Assembly: GCA_903813345.2 (NCBI GenBank)
Contig: CAIIXF020000004.1
Coordinates: 26,723,985-26,787,984 of the forward strand
Length of the DNA: 64,000 nucleotides
Source of the DNA: Owenia fusiformis
Taxonomy: Eukaryota > Annelida > Polychaeta > Sabellida > Oweniidae
Direction of reading: 5' to 3'
Shown piece by piece: positions 1 through 10,803 of the stretch. The translations under genes were made by a program, and so were the position numbers. How positions within the stretch are numbered: position 1 is the stretch's first letter; each line of letters begins with the position of its first letter. A model generated the notes under the pieces. That model was not told the DNA's origin and searched no databases. It saw only the letters and a list, made by a program, of their open reading frames with translations.

Positions 1-2087
1 TTAGACGTAATTGAAATTCAGCATATCATTTTTAACAGCACGAATTTTTCAATTCATCATCATTGGATTTGTCGTAGAATGGAGTGATCGAGTCAGTCAT
101 GGTCGAAAATAAAAAAAACAACATTTTCTTGATTTTAGGTTGGTGTTAGTTTGAAGTTACTTTTATGAATATCTGTGTGACAAGGTTATCAAATTTAATG
201 AAAGACGTCTACAATTTCAACTGGAAAATGATTTTAAAATGGATACAAATTTATCTATTTCTTATGGGTTGTATTTTTAAAACAGTAAGAATGTGTTTTC
301 CATGTGAATGCAATGGCCCATAGAATGTAGAAACTTGCTTGATTGACACATGTCAAAAATCCATATCACTGAAGATGCTAATAATAAAATAATAATAATA
401 ACTCTGAGATATAAGCATTTCTTATTTACAGTTTATTTTATTTCACTAAATCATCAATAGTATTACAATAACATTTTGGGAGGCTGAAAGAGCATTAGCA
501 AAAAGGTAAGCACAGATTCAACTATTATAATGATTATATGAACACTGAAACAATTTTCTTAAAAACTATCACAGTGTTTTGCTCACAATATTTTATATCA
601 TCCTTTTTTCTAGTCTATCAATTCAGATTTTATTTCATGACAAACCTTTGATTTTAATGATTATTTCATATCTTCTCAGGGGATAAACTCAATATGTATC
701 TCAACCCTTGGATACTAGATTTATTTCATGATTACAACAGAGTTGCTCAATAAGAGAGGGTTTCAGTATGAAACTAGAATATTGATACCAAACAAGGGAA
801 TATATTTTGCCATGGAATAAACTCTATATTTTTCTCAACCCATAGGATAATGTTTGGTGTTTTTCAAGGTCAAAAGAACAATCATTTGTGTAGTCCTGTG
901 TCTTAGAGTCCAACAGTTCAGATTTTATTTTATGATAATCCTTTAATTTTAATGATTATCTCAGAATCTTTGAACAGTGGCTGGCTATTCTAATGAATTT
1001 TGACATTTTGTTTCTTAAATATTCAATTACTCCTATCAGTCTATAATTGATAAATATCTCAATTCTTTATTTCAGAATAATAAAATCAAACTTGTAGGTG
1101 ATACATGTTCATGCTAGGGATACATTGAAATGATTACTTCCAACCATTTGATTTTATTTCAGAGAAAATATGTTAGGCCTAATTCAATTACAATAAATAC
1201 ATATATAACTGCATTTGAGAAAATATGTTAAAGCAATTTCAATACAGTTACATACTAAAATTACAATACTGCATTTGTTTACACTTCAGTATTTTGGAAA
1301 TGTTTACATTTTGTGGTCTCTAATCCACATAATCATGGGGGTAGCATAGATTTAAATAAGGGTTAGGCTAGCTGCCTACTCCCCAGATATGATATACTAG
1401 TAATATATATTCCCAGTTGTTATCATGGCCTTTGGATTTCATTGAAAAATAGATTCATGTTTTAGTCCTTTTGTTTATTTCACATTGCTTCTTTTTCAGG
1501 TTTGATTGAGTTGCAAAAATATTTGTATTGTAGTTTAATGATATGTCATTATTAACTGACATCATTTCATCATAACTCAGCCTATTCTAAGGGGTCACTA
1601 TGTTTAAAACAAAATTATGTAACACCTATAAAATGTTTAGTGTGTTACATGTATGAATTCCAGTCCATGGAATGATCAAATCAATTATTACACTTGATAA
1701 ATGTTCTTGGAAGTCAGTTATGATCAAAAACAACTAATATAGAAGACAATACCAATATAAACATTTTTTATATAGATTTATTTAATTTCAAACTGATGCG
1801 CCTCCATTTTATTTAATTCTTAAAAATAAAAACACATTTTTTGGTAAAGTGGTAACCTAGAGCTGATGCATAATATACAGTATCTACACCTGGATCATCT
1901 CCAGACTATATTTTAAATAAATAAAATAAAATGGACATGCATCAACTAAATGTATTTAAATCCATATTCAGATCTATAAATGGGTTATCTTGGAGACTAT
2001 CAGAAAATGGCGTAATAAGTAGTCTGCCCCATTTTCAATGACTTCATATTGTTTAACCTTGCATCTAGGCCTAGCTTCTAATATCAT
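1..2087. other. AT-rich noncoding stretch
   Basis: No open frame of note on either strand and no domain is recognisable. A few imperfect internal repeats are visible: the stretch around 612-665 is echoed at about 905-960 (both hold a run reading TTCAGATTTTATTT), and 680-720 is echoed at 815-855 (ATAAACTC followed by CTCAACCC). These are probably decayed repeats. Nothing else is seen. Confidence 0.5.
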
Positions 2088-4207
2088 CAACCTATAATAA
2101 ATGCATAATAAATTAAACTCCATCCACCAGTCAGTCACCTCATTGACCTATAATAAATTATACTTCATTCACCCCATCTCATCGACCTATGATAAATGCA
2201 TAATAAATCATACTCCATTCACCCAATCTCATCAACCTATATAACAAATGCATAATAAATGATACTTCATCCACCAGTCAGCCCATCTCATTGACCTATA
2301 ATAAATGCATAATAAATGATACTTCATCCACCAGTCACCCCATCTCATTGACATATAATAGATACATAATAAATGATACTTCATCCACCAGTCAGCCCAT
2401 GTCATTGACCTATAATAAATGCATAATAATAAATGATACTTCATCCACCAGTCATCCCATCTCATTGACCTATACTAAATACATAATAAAAGATACTTCA
2501 TCCACCAGTCACCCCATCTCATTGACCTATAATAAATGCATAATAAATGATACATTATCCACCAGTCAGCCCATGTCATTGACCTATAATAATTGCATAA
2601 TAAATGATACTTCATCCACCAGTCACCCCATCTCATTGACCTATAATAGATACATAATAAATGATACTTCATTCACCAGTCAGCCCATGTCATTGACCTA
2701 TAATAAATACATAATAAAAGATACTTCATTCACCAGTCAACTCATCTAATTGACCTATAATAAATACATAATAAATGATACTTCATCCACCAGTCACCCC
2801 ATCTCATTGACCTATAATAAATACATAATAAATGATACTTCATTCACCAGTCAGCTCATCTAATTGACCTATAATAAATACATAATAAATGATACTTCAT
2901 CCACCAGTCACCCCATCTCATTGACCTATAATAGATACATAATAAATGATACTTCATTCACCAGTCAGCTCATCTAATTGACCTATAATAAATGTATAAT
3001 AAATGATACTTCATTCACAAGTCAGCCCATCTCATTAACCTATAATAAATGCATAATAAATGATACTTCATCCACCAGTCACCCCATCTCATTGACCTAT
3101 AATAGATACATAATAAATGATACTTCATCCACCAGTCAGCTCATCTAATTGACCTATAATAAATATATAATAAATGATACTTCATTCACCAGTCAGCCCC
3201 TGTCATTGACCTAAAATAAATGCATAATAAATGATACTTCATCCATCAGTCACCCCATCTCATTGACCTATAATAGATACATAATAAATGATACTTCATC
3301 CACCAGTCAGCTCATCTAATTGACCTATAATAAATATATAATAAATGATACTTCATTCACCAGTCAGCCCCTGTCATTGACCTATAATAAATGCATAATA
3401 AATGATACATTATCCACCAGTCAGCCCATCTCATTGACCTATAATAAATACATAATAAATGATACTTCATCCACCGGTCAGCCCATGTCATTAACCTATA
3501 ATAAATACATAATAAATGATACTTCATCCACCAGTCACCCCATCTCATTGACATATAATAGATACATAATAAATGATACTTCATCCACCAGTCAGCCCAT
3601 GTCATTGACCTATAATAAATGCATAATAATAAATGATACTTCATCCACCAGTCATCCCATCTCATTGACCTATACTAAATACATAATAAAAGATACTTCA
3701 TCCACCAGTCAGCCCATGTCATTGATCTATAATAAATACATAATAAATGATACTTCATCCACCAGTCAGCCCATGTCATTGACCTATAATACTTCATCCA
3801 CCAGTCATCCCATCTCATTGACCTATAATAAATACATAATAAAAGATACTTCATCCACCAGTCAGCCCATCTCATTGACCATAAAAACATAATAAATGAT
3901 ACTTCATCCACCAGTCAGCCCATGTCATTGACCTATAATAAATGCATAATAAATGATACTTCGTTCACAAGTCAGCCCATCTCATTGACCTACAATTAAT
4001 ACATAACAAATGATACTTCATCCACCAGTCAGCCCATGTCAATGACCTACAATAAATTATACTTCATCCACCAGTCAGCCAATCTCAGTGACCTATAATA
4101 AATGCATAATAAATTATACTTCAACTATCAGTCAGCCCATCTCAATGACCTATAATAAATGATATGTCATCTTTCAGTCAGCCCATCTCAATGACCAGCA
4201 ATAAATG
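2088..4207. repeat. 57-bp minisatellite, about 37 units
   Basis: Tandem array with a 57-bp unit containing CCTATAATAAATGCATAAT, then GATACTTCATCCACCAGTCA, then CCCATCTCATTGA. Units vary by single substitutions (CATCC/CATTC, CACCCC/CAGCCC, CTCATT/GTCATT) and some are shortened, for example near 3790 and 3880. Both array edges are more diverged than the centre, as expected when turnover is by unequal exchange. Because 57 is a multiple of three and the unit lacks stops in one frame of each strand, long pseudo-ORFs appear on both strands with a 19-residue period; they are not genes. Confidence 0.95.
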
Positions 4208-4420
4208 CAAATGTTTAACTGGTAACCTGGAGATATTCCAATACCTGTATTGATGGACTGAGCACAGTAAGAAGTACAGTACAGTAATTGAATGATTTTG
4301 AAAAAATATTTGTCAGTACTCTACCCCCAGACTAAATGAAACACACGCAATGACACCATGATAAATGTATCACTTCTTGCCAAAGCATGTCATTTGGTTT
4401 TGACCCATGATGTTTAAGTA

Positions 4421-5120
4421 CACTCCCCTCCATAAGTTTGGACACCTTAGCTCCCCCATTGAACTATGTGTTGAAGCCTCTTTATATTTGAATTCTTATT
4501 TACTTAACCTGCTATTAAATACTTGAAATATTAATGGAAACGTAACTTGACTTTATTTTCCAATACCTTCAAATTTCCCAATTTTTTCTTTCAATTACAA
4601 TAGGTCAAAATTGATAGTATTTTTTGAAAGTTGTCATTCCCATGTAAACAAATGGGAAATGGTGAGTTCAGGGCAAATCAGAAATCTGGATATCTATTCA
4701 GTACAAGATTCACCAAAAAATATTTTTATATAGAAAATTGAATTGTCTAACTTTTTTGTTCACTGAGTGTTTAGTTTACTTTATGAATACATTTTTGAAA
4801 ATCATTTTTCGCCTCCTGTGTTATTTCAATGGGAGTTTTTTAAAAAATAATTCTGATTTTAAAGACCTATAACTTTGTTGAACCTGAATCTGATGAAATA
4901 TATCAATTTTTTGTTAAATGAAGTTAGCAAATTCAATTGACTACCTAACTTGTACTTCTTGCGAGAAATCGGAGAGATGGATATTCTGTCATATGACTTG
5001 AGATAACAAACCATTTCCCATGGGTTAACATGGGAATGTTGTTTTTCAAAAATTCATCAAATTTATCATCAATTTTCAACCTATTGTAATTGAGGAAAGA
5101 AATGGGAATATTTGGATCTA
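4421..5120. mobile_element. Tc1/mariner-like foldback MITE, copy 1, truncated at right
   Basis: The left end begins TA then CACTCCCCTCCATAAGTTTG, matching the ends of copies at 27092-27720 and 60008-61766. The element folds back on itself: the 4590-4690 region (CAATTACAATAGGTC, then CATTTCCCATTTG on the complement) recurs inverted at about 5000-5100. The right terminus is missing, because at about 5120 the sequence switches to the tyrosine-recombinase retrotransposon. The TA-flanked CACTCCCC terminus and the AAGTTTGGACACC subterminal run suggest a nonautonomous Tc1/mariner relative; the superfamily assignment is inference. Confidence 0.75.
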
Positions 5121-5644
5121 AATCTAATAGTTATTTCACTATTACTATTTATTTGAACATCACTAAGCTGTAGATTGTGTTGAGAATTTGTTATTTCCCC
5201 TATACGTAGCAATCCATAAAAAGCAAAGAGGTACATGGTCTTCATCAGTATGCAATCATATGAAGAATGTAATGCTATGGGTAAATGCATAATCATTTGA
5301 TGTAATAAATTTTGAGTAATTGGTTGTCTTTTGTCTACACTTGGTCTCGTTTTTTGCATGCCTAATAACATTTGTTTAATAATATATGAGTTGGTTGGAT
5401 CTGAGAAATTATTTATTTTGTGAAAATAAGCTATTGCTGATATAATAGTTTGAATTGTTGATGTTGCATAATTTTGTTGCACTAAATATGAAATAAATAA
5501 GCTGAGATTTTGCGTAGACAAAGGCAATATTTTTATGTTATAAATTTGACCAAATTGTTCTAACTTTTTCCACGATCTTTTATAAACACCATGTGTACTT
5601 TCTGTTTGTGCATTGCTTATCAGATTATATCTTATAGATTCCAA
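5081..5644 (-). pseudogene. Tyrosine recombinase of the DIRS/Ngaro-like element, C-terminally truncated
   Basis: A 187-residue frame. Residues 1-100 look like the helical core-binding domain of tyrosine recombinases. Residues 138-150 hold the box I sequence FAFYGLLRIGEI, with the catalytic Arg at about R147. The family then needs an HxxR motif and the nucleophilic Tyr, both of which are absent. The last dozen codons (5120-5081) derive from the neighbouring MITE and are not native. The enzyme would normally integrate the circular cDNA of the element. It starts 13 nt inside the RT-RNase H frame. As it stands it cannot be catalytic, so the copy is defective. Confidence 0.85.
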
Positions 5645-7185
5645 TTCTTCGGTAGAAGATGTTTTGGAACTATTTTTTGGTTCACTTCTGATGATGGATG
5701 TGCTTCTCTGAAAACCTGTAATTTACCTCGAGATAAAGCATCCGCACCTACATTCTTTAACCCTGGTATGTGTTCTGCTTTTATTAAAATATTATGTTTT
5801 AAACAACACAATACTAATGGCCTGAACAGTTTCATAATTGTGGGTTCTTTAGATGTGCCTTTATTTATGATTTGTTTGACAGCTTCATTATCTGTATAAA
5901 CTACAATAGCTTTATTTGACAACTCATGTTTCCAAAGTAATATTCCCAAAACTATTGGAAATATTTCTAGTATTGTTATATGATATGTGGTCCAAGAATC
6001 TGGCCATACTCCACATATCCATTCATTGCCAAATATTATTCCATATCCTACAGTAGTTGATGAATCTGTGTATAATGTTTTATTTGTTCTTATTTGCCAT
6101 TCATTATCTAGAAAAAAACTTTTTCCATTAAAATCTTTCAAAAATGTTTTCCATATTTGTAAATCAGATTTTGCAGATTCATTGATATATACATGCCAAT
6201 GTAGTTCTTTTGTTTTCATGGAGAGAGATATTAGCCTTCTCAAAAAAGTTCTACCGTATGGAATGATTATGGCACAATAATTCAATACACCTATGATTTG
6301 TAATATTTCACGTTTTGTCATTTTCTTTTTATTATACATTTCATCAATTAAGTGTTTAGCTTTGTCTAATTTCTCTTTTGGCAATCTTGCTTCCATATGT
6401 ACAGTATCTAATTCTATACCTGCAAAGGTTATGACTTGCAGGGGACCTTCTGTTTTCTCTGGTGACATAGGAACTCCTATTTGTTCACACATATTGAGGA
6501 ATTTCTCAAGAGACTTTTGACACTGTTCTTCAGTGTTTTCAATTATTATAAAATCATCTAATATGTGAACCATGTGTGTTATGTTCAATTTATTTTCTCC
6601 TATCCATTGCATTGCTGTGCTTAGTAATTCAAAATATTTACAAGAGACTGACAATCCCATAGGTAAAGTTTTATCATAATAGTAATTCTCATTGACTTTA
6701 AAACCTAACATGAAGTAATTTGAAGGATGCATCGGTAAAATTCTAAAAGCTGACTTAACGTCTGTTTTTGCAAGATATGCATTTTTTCCTAATGATTTTA
6801 TTTTCTTAATCGTTTCATCTACAGTACCATATTGAACTGTTGCATCTTCATGATTTATACCTTCATTTACAGATTTACCTTTTGGTGCTGATAGATTATG
6901 AATCATTCGTTGTTCTGATGAGTTTTTCTTAGGTATTGTAAAAATTGGAGATATTACCATTCCATCAATTGGACATTTTCTAAAAGGTCCCTCTACTCTC
7001 CCTAAATTAATTTCCTTTTGAACTTTATTTAACACTGTATCTAAATGCTTGATATTTTGATTAGTATCGTTCCTATTCAATTCTGATCCATGAAAGGGAA
7101 TTTTAAATCCTTCAGAAAAACCTAACTTGATTTCTTCCACTAATTTTTCATCATAACCTGATAACCATTCTAATAATGTTTGCAA
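5632..7185 (-). CDS. Reverse transcriptase-RNase H polyprotein of the DIRS/Ngaro-like element
   Basis: A 517-residue frame open throughout. RT spans about residues 60-300: AKTDVKSAFRILP carries the first catalytic Asp (D142), LPMGL lies at 174-178, and HILDDF carries the paired Asp residues (D210, D211). RNase H spans about 370-490, with D374 (LYTDSS), E407 (LEIF), D432 (YTDNEA) and D482 (GADALSR). The HIPG...NVGADALSR ending is typical of the RNase H of DIRS and Gypsy-like elements. No protease or DDE integrase is fused. It overlaps the Gag frame by 16 nt, so it is probably made by frameshift or reinitiation; the first Met of the frame was taken as the start. All visible catalytic residues are intact, so this copy is young or recently inactivated by 3' truncation. 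Confidence 0.9.
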   Translation of the reverse strand: MQTLLEWLSGYDEKLVEEIKLGFSEGFKIPFHGSELNRNDTNQNIKHLDTVLNKVQKEINLGRVEGPFRKCPIDGMVISPIFTIPKKNSSEQRMIHNLSAPKGKSVNEGINHEDATVQYGTVDETIKKIKSLGKNAYLAKTDVKSAFRILPMHPSNYFMLGFKVNENYYYDKTLPMGLSVSCKYFELLSTAMQWIGENKLNITHMVHILDDFIIIENTEEQCQKSLEKFLNMCEQIGVPMSPEKTEGPLQVITFAGIELDTVHMEARLPKEKLDKAKHLIDEMYNKKKMTKREILQIIGVLNYCAIIIPYGRTFLRRLISLSMKTKELHWHVYINESAKSDLQIWKTFLKDFNGKSFFLDNEWQIRTNKTLYTDSSTTVGYGIIFGNEWICGVWPDSWTTYHITILEIFPIVLGILLWKHELSNKAIVVYTDNEAVKQIINKGTSKEPTIMKLFRPLVLCCLKHNILIKAEHIPGLKNVGADALSRGKLQVFREAHPSSEVNQKIVPKHLLPKNWNL

Positions 7186-8453
7186 TTTGACAGGAGTTGG
7201 AAGTTTTGAAATGTTAGTTTTTTTCGCTTTCGACTGTATTGGAATTTTCCTTTTCCTTTTCCTCGAAAAGGATTAGCCTTGGCTTCATTGCAATTTATTG
7301 CTCTATGGACCTCACCTTCCCCACAAGCTGGACAATAATGATGGCCCACACATGAATCTCCCTTTTCACATTTTTTCCCCTTATGTAACTTCCAACAAAA
7401 CCCATTGGGTATGAATGGTTCTATTGTGTTATCAGAACGATCTGAACGTTTTAAATTATCTTGGTCTGATTTATCCACATTAACTTTGTAATAAGGTGTT
7501 GCTTTCAACCATTTTGCCCCATCAATCACATTCCAAGGTGCAAGGGTATTAGCTCTAGCTTGTCTGAATGATCTGTCATATTGCCCCCAATTCATACCTC
7601 TATTCTTCATTTCTAGAATGTTTGCCATATAAGACATCAATGCTGGAGCAGTTGGAGGATATTTCAAGATGTATATGCTTATATATGTATACATCGCCTT
7701 GGACCAATCAGGATATGACAGAAACTTTTTCCCCTTTTTGGTAGGAATGATGATTTGATTTCCTTGTTTTATAGTTACATCAAAACCTTCATTTTCATTT
7801 TCAAGATCATCTTGGATTAGCTTATGCAATTCTACAAATTCATTGGACCATATTTTATCTCGAAGTGAAGAGTTAATAATGCTACCTATCATGTCGGCAT
7901 TTGGAACTGCATTTAGGCAGAACATACCTGGGTTTTGTGGTGGTGGGATGATATTTGGTGGAAAATTTTGACCTCCAATCTGTCCTATATTAGGAATTGC
8001 TTGTGGAACATTGGATATATTAGGCCAGTTATTTGATGGATTCAAATGTTGTTGATTTGTCATATTAGTGCTTGCTGTACTTGTGCTTTGAGTAGCTGTT
8101 TGTGTGGTATTTATTGGTGGAGCTCCTTGAGACGCTGAAGGTGAAGTTGATGATATCGGATTATTGAAGCTCAAATTGGGAAACATGGTTGGAGTGAAAT
8201 TAGTCATTTGAGGTGGGCCCATTGTCCAGTTTTGATAAGGAGAATACCAATTTGGCATTTGCCAATTTTGCATTGGCTGATAAACCTGTCCCCATTGTGG
8301 TTGTATTTGAAAGGTTGGAGTAGCTTGAGGTATTATATTTGCTGTAGTTTTAGGAGTGGTATCAATTCTGGGGGGTGACTCTTTTGTCTTTCTTTGATCA
8401 TCTGTTGCTCGCTTTGAGTAACTATGCTCTCCTGTAGTATCTTTATCTGCCAT
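7170..8453 (-). CDS. Gag-like protein with CCCH and CCHC-type zinc motifs
   Basis: A 427-residue frame. Residues 1-190 are low complexity, rich in Pro, Gln, Asn, Thr and Trp. Residues 200-320 are a globular, presumably capsid-like region. Near the C terminus, C353-x8-C362-x5-C368-x3-H372 fits the canonical CCCH finger exactly, followed at once by C374-x2-C377-x5-H383-x4-C388, a zinc-knuckle variant. A basic tail (FRGKGKGK, then SRKRKK) follows. The arrangement fits a nucleic-acid-binding Gag of a tyrosine-recombinase retrotransposon. The ATG at 8453 is the first in frame and the downstream pol frame overlaps the end. The role is inferred from position and the zinc motifs. Confidence 0.8.
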   Translation of the reverse strand: MADKDTTGEHSYSKRATDDQRKTKESPPRIDTTPKTTANIIPQATPTFQIQPQWGQVYQPMQNWQMPNWYSPYQNWTMGPPQMTNFTPTMFPNLSFNNPISSTSPSASQGAPPINTTQTATQSTSTASTNMTNQQHLNPSNNWPNISNVPQAIPNIGQIGGQNFPPNIIPPPQNPGMFCLNAVPNADMIGSIINSSLRDKIWSNEFVELHKLIQDDLENENEGFDVTIKQGNQIIIPTKKGKKFLSYPDWSKAMYTYISIYILKYPPTAPALMSYMANILEMKNRGMNWGQYDRSFRQARANTLAPWNVIDGAKWLKATPYYKVNVDKSDQDNLKRSDRSDNTIEPFIPNGFCWKLHKGKKCEKGDSCVGHHYCPACGEGEVHRAINCNEAKANPFRGKGKGKFQYSRKRKKLTFQNFQLLSNCKHY

Positions 8454-8941
8454 CAGGCCTAATAAAGAAACAACTATTGCTAATGAGATTGCTCCCGAGC
8501 TATGGTAGTGAAATTGACCTATTTAAATCAATTTCACTGGCCCATGCCAAACCTTGTTAAAATAGACTATTCTATTCCAACGCTATATAGTTGTCTCTTG
8601 CAATTGAAGTACTTCAAAAGTGAAAGAAATGAGTAATTATATTATCTAGTTAAAAAGAAAAAATATTTAATTGAATTATTAAAAATCGTACTTTAATTAC
8701 ATGCCTGTGACACTCTTTACTTTAGTTTTAACATTTAAGTTATCAACTAAAGTTAAATAGTATTGTAAATACTGTTGCTATATTATCAATACTGTTAATA
8801 ATGCTAAAGCTATGCTAAAGTTATGCTAATATATTTGAATAACAAATAAGTCAAAGAAATTCATTATTTAATGTTTCCTCAACTGCTTTTAAGATACTTT
8901 GAACTATTTGTATTCAATATTAAAAACAATTAGATACTTAC
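8454..8941 (-). other. Internal untranslated gap of the retrotransposon
   Basis: About 490 bp of AT-rich sequence between the SGNH-like ORF and the Gag start, with no open frame. It could hold the promoter or leader for the gag-pol transcript, but no defining motif is seen. Confidence 0.4.
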
Positions 8942-9550
8942 TTAACTATCTAATATACCCAATGCATGGATAAATGCGTATTTAATTGCTTTCTTATGCT
9001 TTGATAGGCCTTGATAATTTAAGTGAGTACCATCGCTCTTCAAAAGTCCACTTGTAACTACATCCTCCAATCCTCTTGATCGCCAAAATATAAAGTCATG
9101 GAAATTTTGCTGTTGATGAAGTTCTTTGTTGACGCCATTAATGATTATATTGGTACGTTCAACATCATTTTTGTGCTTTAAATGCTTCCAATGTTTTGAT
9201 CTATTTGGAATTTTCCCAACTAAAATTACATTTTTCTCAGAAAGTTTCTTTTGAATTGTAGACATGGCCTTCAAATAGTTCTCTGTTATAGTTGAAATGT
9301 GAAAATTTATTGATTCGGAGTAATTTTTTCCAGCGTCAGAACAATCATTACCCGCAGTTTGCAAGAACACAATGTTGGGTCTAAGGGTCTTAAAATTCAC
9401 TGTTGAATAATCTAAGTCATCAATGTGACCTCCTGGCTTAAAGTGCCATGTTAGTTTTGTTTTAGACTTAAAATTCCATTTGGGATTAGCCTTAAAAACA
9501 TTTCCAACTAAACTGCTACCTACTATAGCTAATTTCATTTCGTTATCCAT
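8942..9550 (-). CDS. SGNH/GDSL-hydrolase-like accessory ORF of the retrotransposon
   Basis: A 202-residue frame with the SGNH fold blocks in order: an N-terminal IVGSSLVGN with the presumptive nucleophile Ser at 12 or 13 (block I), a GG pair at 40-41 (block II), LQTAGND with N68 (block III), and SDGTHLN with D173-x2-H176 (block V). SGNH enzymes are esterases or lipases. SGNH-like accessory ORFs are, as I recall, known in Ngaro-type elements, but here the ORF lies upstream of gag. No signal peptide is seen. Its role in the element is unknown. An independent host gene is a less likely alternative, given same-strand packing and the shared leader. Confidence 0.7.
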   Translation of the reverse strand: MDNEMKLAIVGSSLVGNVFKANPKWNFKSKTKLTWHFKPGGHIDDLDYSTVNFKTLRPNIVFLQTAGNDCSDAGKNYSESINFHISTITENYLKAMSTIQKKLSEKNVILVGKIPNRSKHWKHLKHKNDVERTNIIINGVNKELHQQQNFHDFIFWRSRGLEDVVTSGLLKSDGTHLNYQGLSKHKKAIKYAFIHALGILDS

Positions 9551-9760
9551 ACTCTGAAAGAGATTTTTTAATCAATAAATTTATCTATGTATCAAAGAGA
9601 AAATCTAAATATATAAGCACAAGTGCCAAAGGGAAAGGACCAAAGGTTGTAATGGAACTTAGCAAGAAAAGCAAACTCTAAGTGCATACCACTTATTAAA
9701 CACTTTAAAGAGTGTCAGCAAGAAAGCAGACTCTAATTGTAAAGTTGTCATAAGAAATTA

Positions 9761-10690
9761 GAACCTTAATAACTCCTATCACAATCTAATTTGAAAAGAA
9801 ACAAGATTGTTTTACTAAATTAGGATCAGAGGATGTGTACTAGGACTATGCTAACTTATTGTTTTCATAGTTGTCTGTTACATCTATCTAGCCTACATCT
9901 ATGTTTTGACTATGCATTATTTCAACATCTAATGGACTTTTTAGTATATTCTATGATTATTTAATTATCATTATTATGCTTTTATTGTACTAACTCTATG
10001 ATGTTTGGCTTAACTTGAAATATGGATTGTATGGCTTGAAGTATGGCTTGCTACGTCTTGCTTGTTATTGTAGATGTTGAAAAGTGCGCCAAATTATGAT
10101 TCCCGCCGTTGACGTCATGTATAGGCTTTAGTTTCGTATTCGCTTTATTTTCGTATTTTCTCAGAGTATTCTCTTGGCCTACCTAAATAAGTCTTAATTC
10201 ATTCTGAAAAATAGATCTACAATATATATATATTTGATTTTAGACTTTTTCTGACCCCCTATCCAATGTTGTCATAAATTTATATACTGGCGTATAAGTA
10301 TTTGTGCGGGAATTTATTAGATCTAGTCATTTATTATCATTATCCCAATTAATTTTCTTCATTTATAGTAAATAGAGCGGAGATATTCATGAAGAAGGCC
10401 GAGGTAATCAAGTGGTCATGTGTTGTCAAAGTTCAAAAATTTGCATATCTCGTTTGGATCTCGTGAACTCAAAACGTCCTTGACATTGATTTCGCGATCT
10501 ACTTATGAACACATCCTTTCATTATTTTATATCAACTTGTACCCGCCTTATACAAATATTTTTGCTTCTAGTTTAAGATGAACATCTCTTCAACATATTC
10601 ACCAATTTTCAAGGTGAACATTCTTGTAATAAACGAGAAATTTATGTGCAAAAAATATCACCGCGATTTCCACAGGAAATATATCAATCA
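9761..10690. other. Noncoding stretch downstream of retrotransposon leader
   Basis: AT-rich, with no open frame longer than about 50 codons and no recognisable RNA or TIR. The upstream half may still belong to the 5' region of the retrotransposon, but no terminal repeat could be identified. Confidence 0.35.
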
Positions 10691-10691
10691 T

Positions 10692-10803
10692 AACAGACCG
10701 AATATTATATTCGGTCTGTTGGATACATACTAAACGTCGAGAGCTATCATGTTAGATTTTGAAAGTATAAGCTATACTTTCAAAATCTAAGTAGCTCTCG
10801 ACG
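10692..10803. repeat. Two consecutive hairpins
   Basis: Hairpin 1 (10692-10720) is a perfect 13-bp stem, AACAGACCGAATA against its complement, around a 3-nt loop. Hairpin 2 (10735-10803) has a 12-bp outer stem (CGTCGAGAGCTA) and an 18-bp inner stem (TTAGATTTTGAAAGTATA), separated by a small asymmetric bulge and closed by a 3-nt loop. Both stems are intact. This could be a tiny palindromic MITE or a hairpin-forming transcript. No target duplication is evident. Confidence 0.75.

Larger units (their letters stand above)
5120..9760 (-). mobile_element. DIRS/Ngaro-like tyrosine-recombinase retrotransposon, 3'-truncated
   Basis: Read on the minus strand, the order is an SGNH-like ORF (9550-8942), a 490-bp AT-rich gap, Gag (8453-7170), RT-RNase H (7185-5632), and a tyrosine recombinase (5644 to about 5120). 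Adjacent frames overlap by 16 and 13 nt, typical of compact retroelement coding. RT with an xxDD box followed by RNase H and a tyrosine recombinase, with no DDE integrase or protease, is diagnostic of the DIRS order. No DIRS-type methyltransferase was seen, which favours a Ngaro-like member. The 3' end is lost at the junction with the foldback MITE. The 5' limit is uncertain; leader sequence at about 9586-9700 recurs at 26567-26640 and 59205-59290, probably as remnants of related elements. Confidence 0.85.

Noticed and set aside
2232-3911. Long frames on both strands within the 57-bp repeat
   Set aside because: They arise only because the unit length is a multiple of three and free of stops; the two strands code equally well and units break the frame by shortening.
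2088-4207. CRISPR array
   Set aside because: No alternation of a fixed repeat with unique spacers; it is a contiguous minisatellite in eukaryotic DNA with no cas-like gene.
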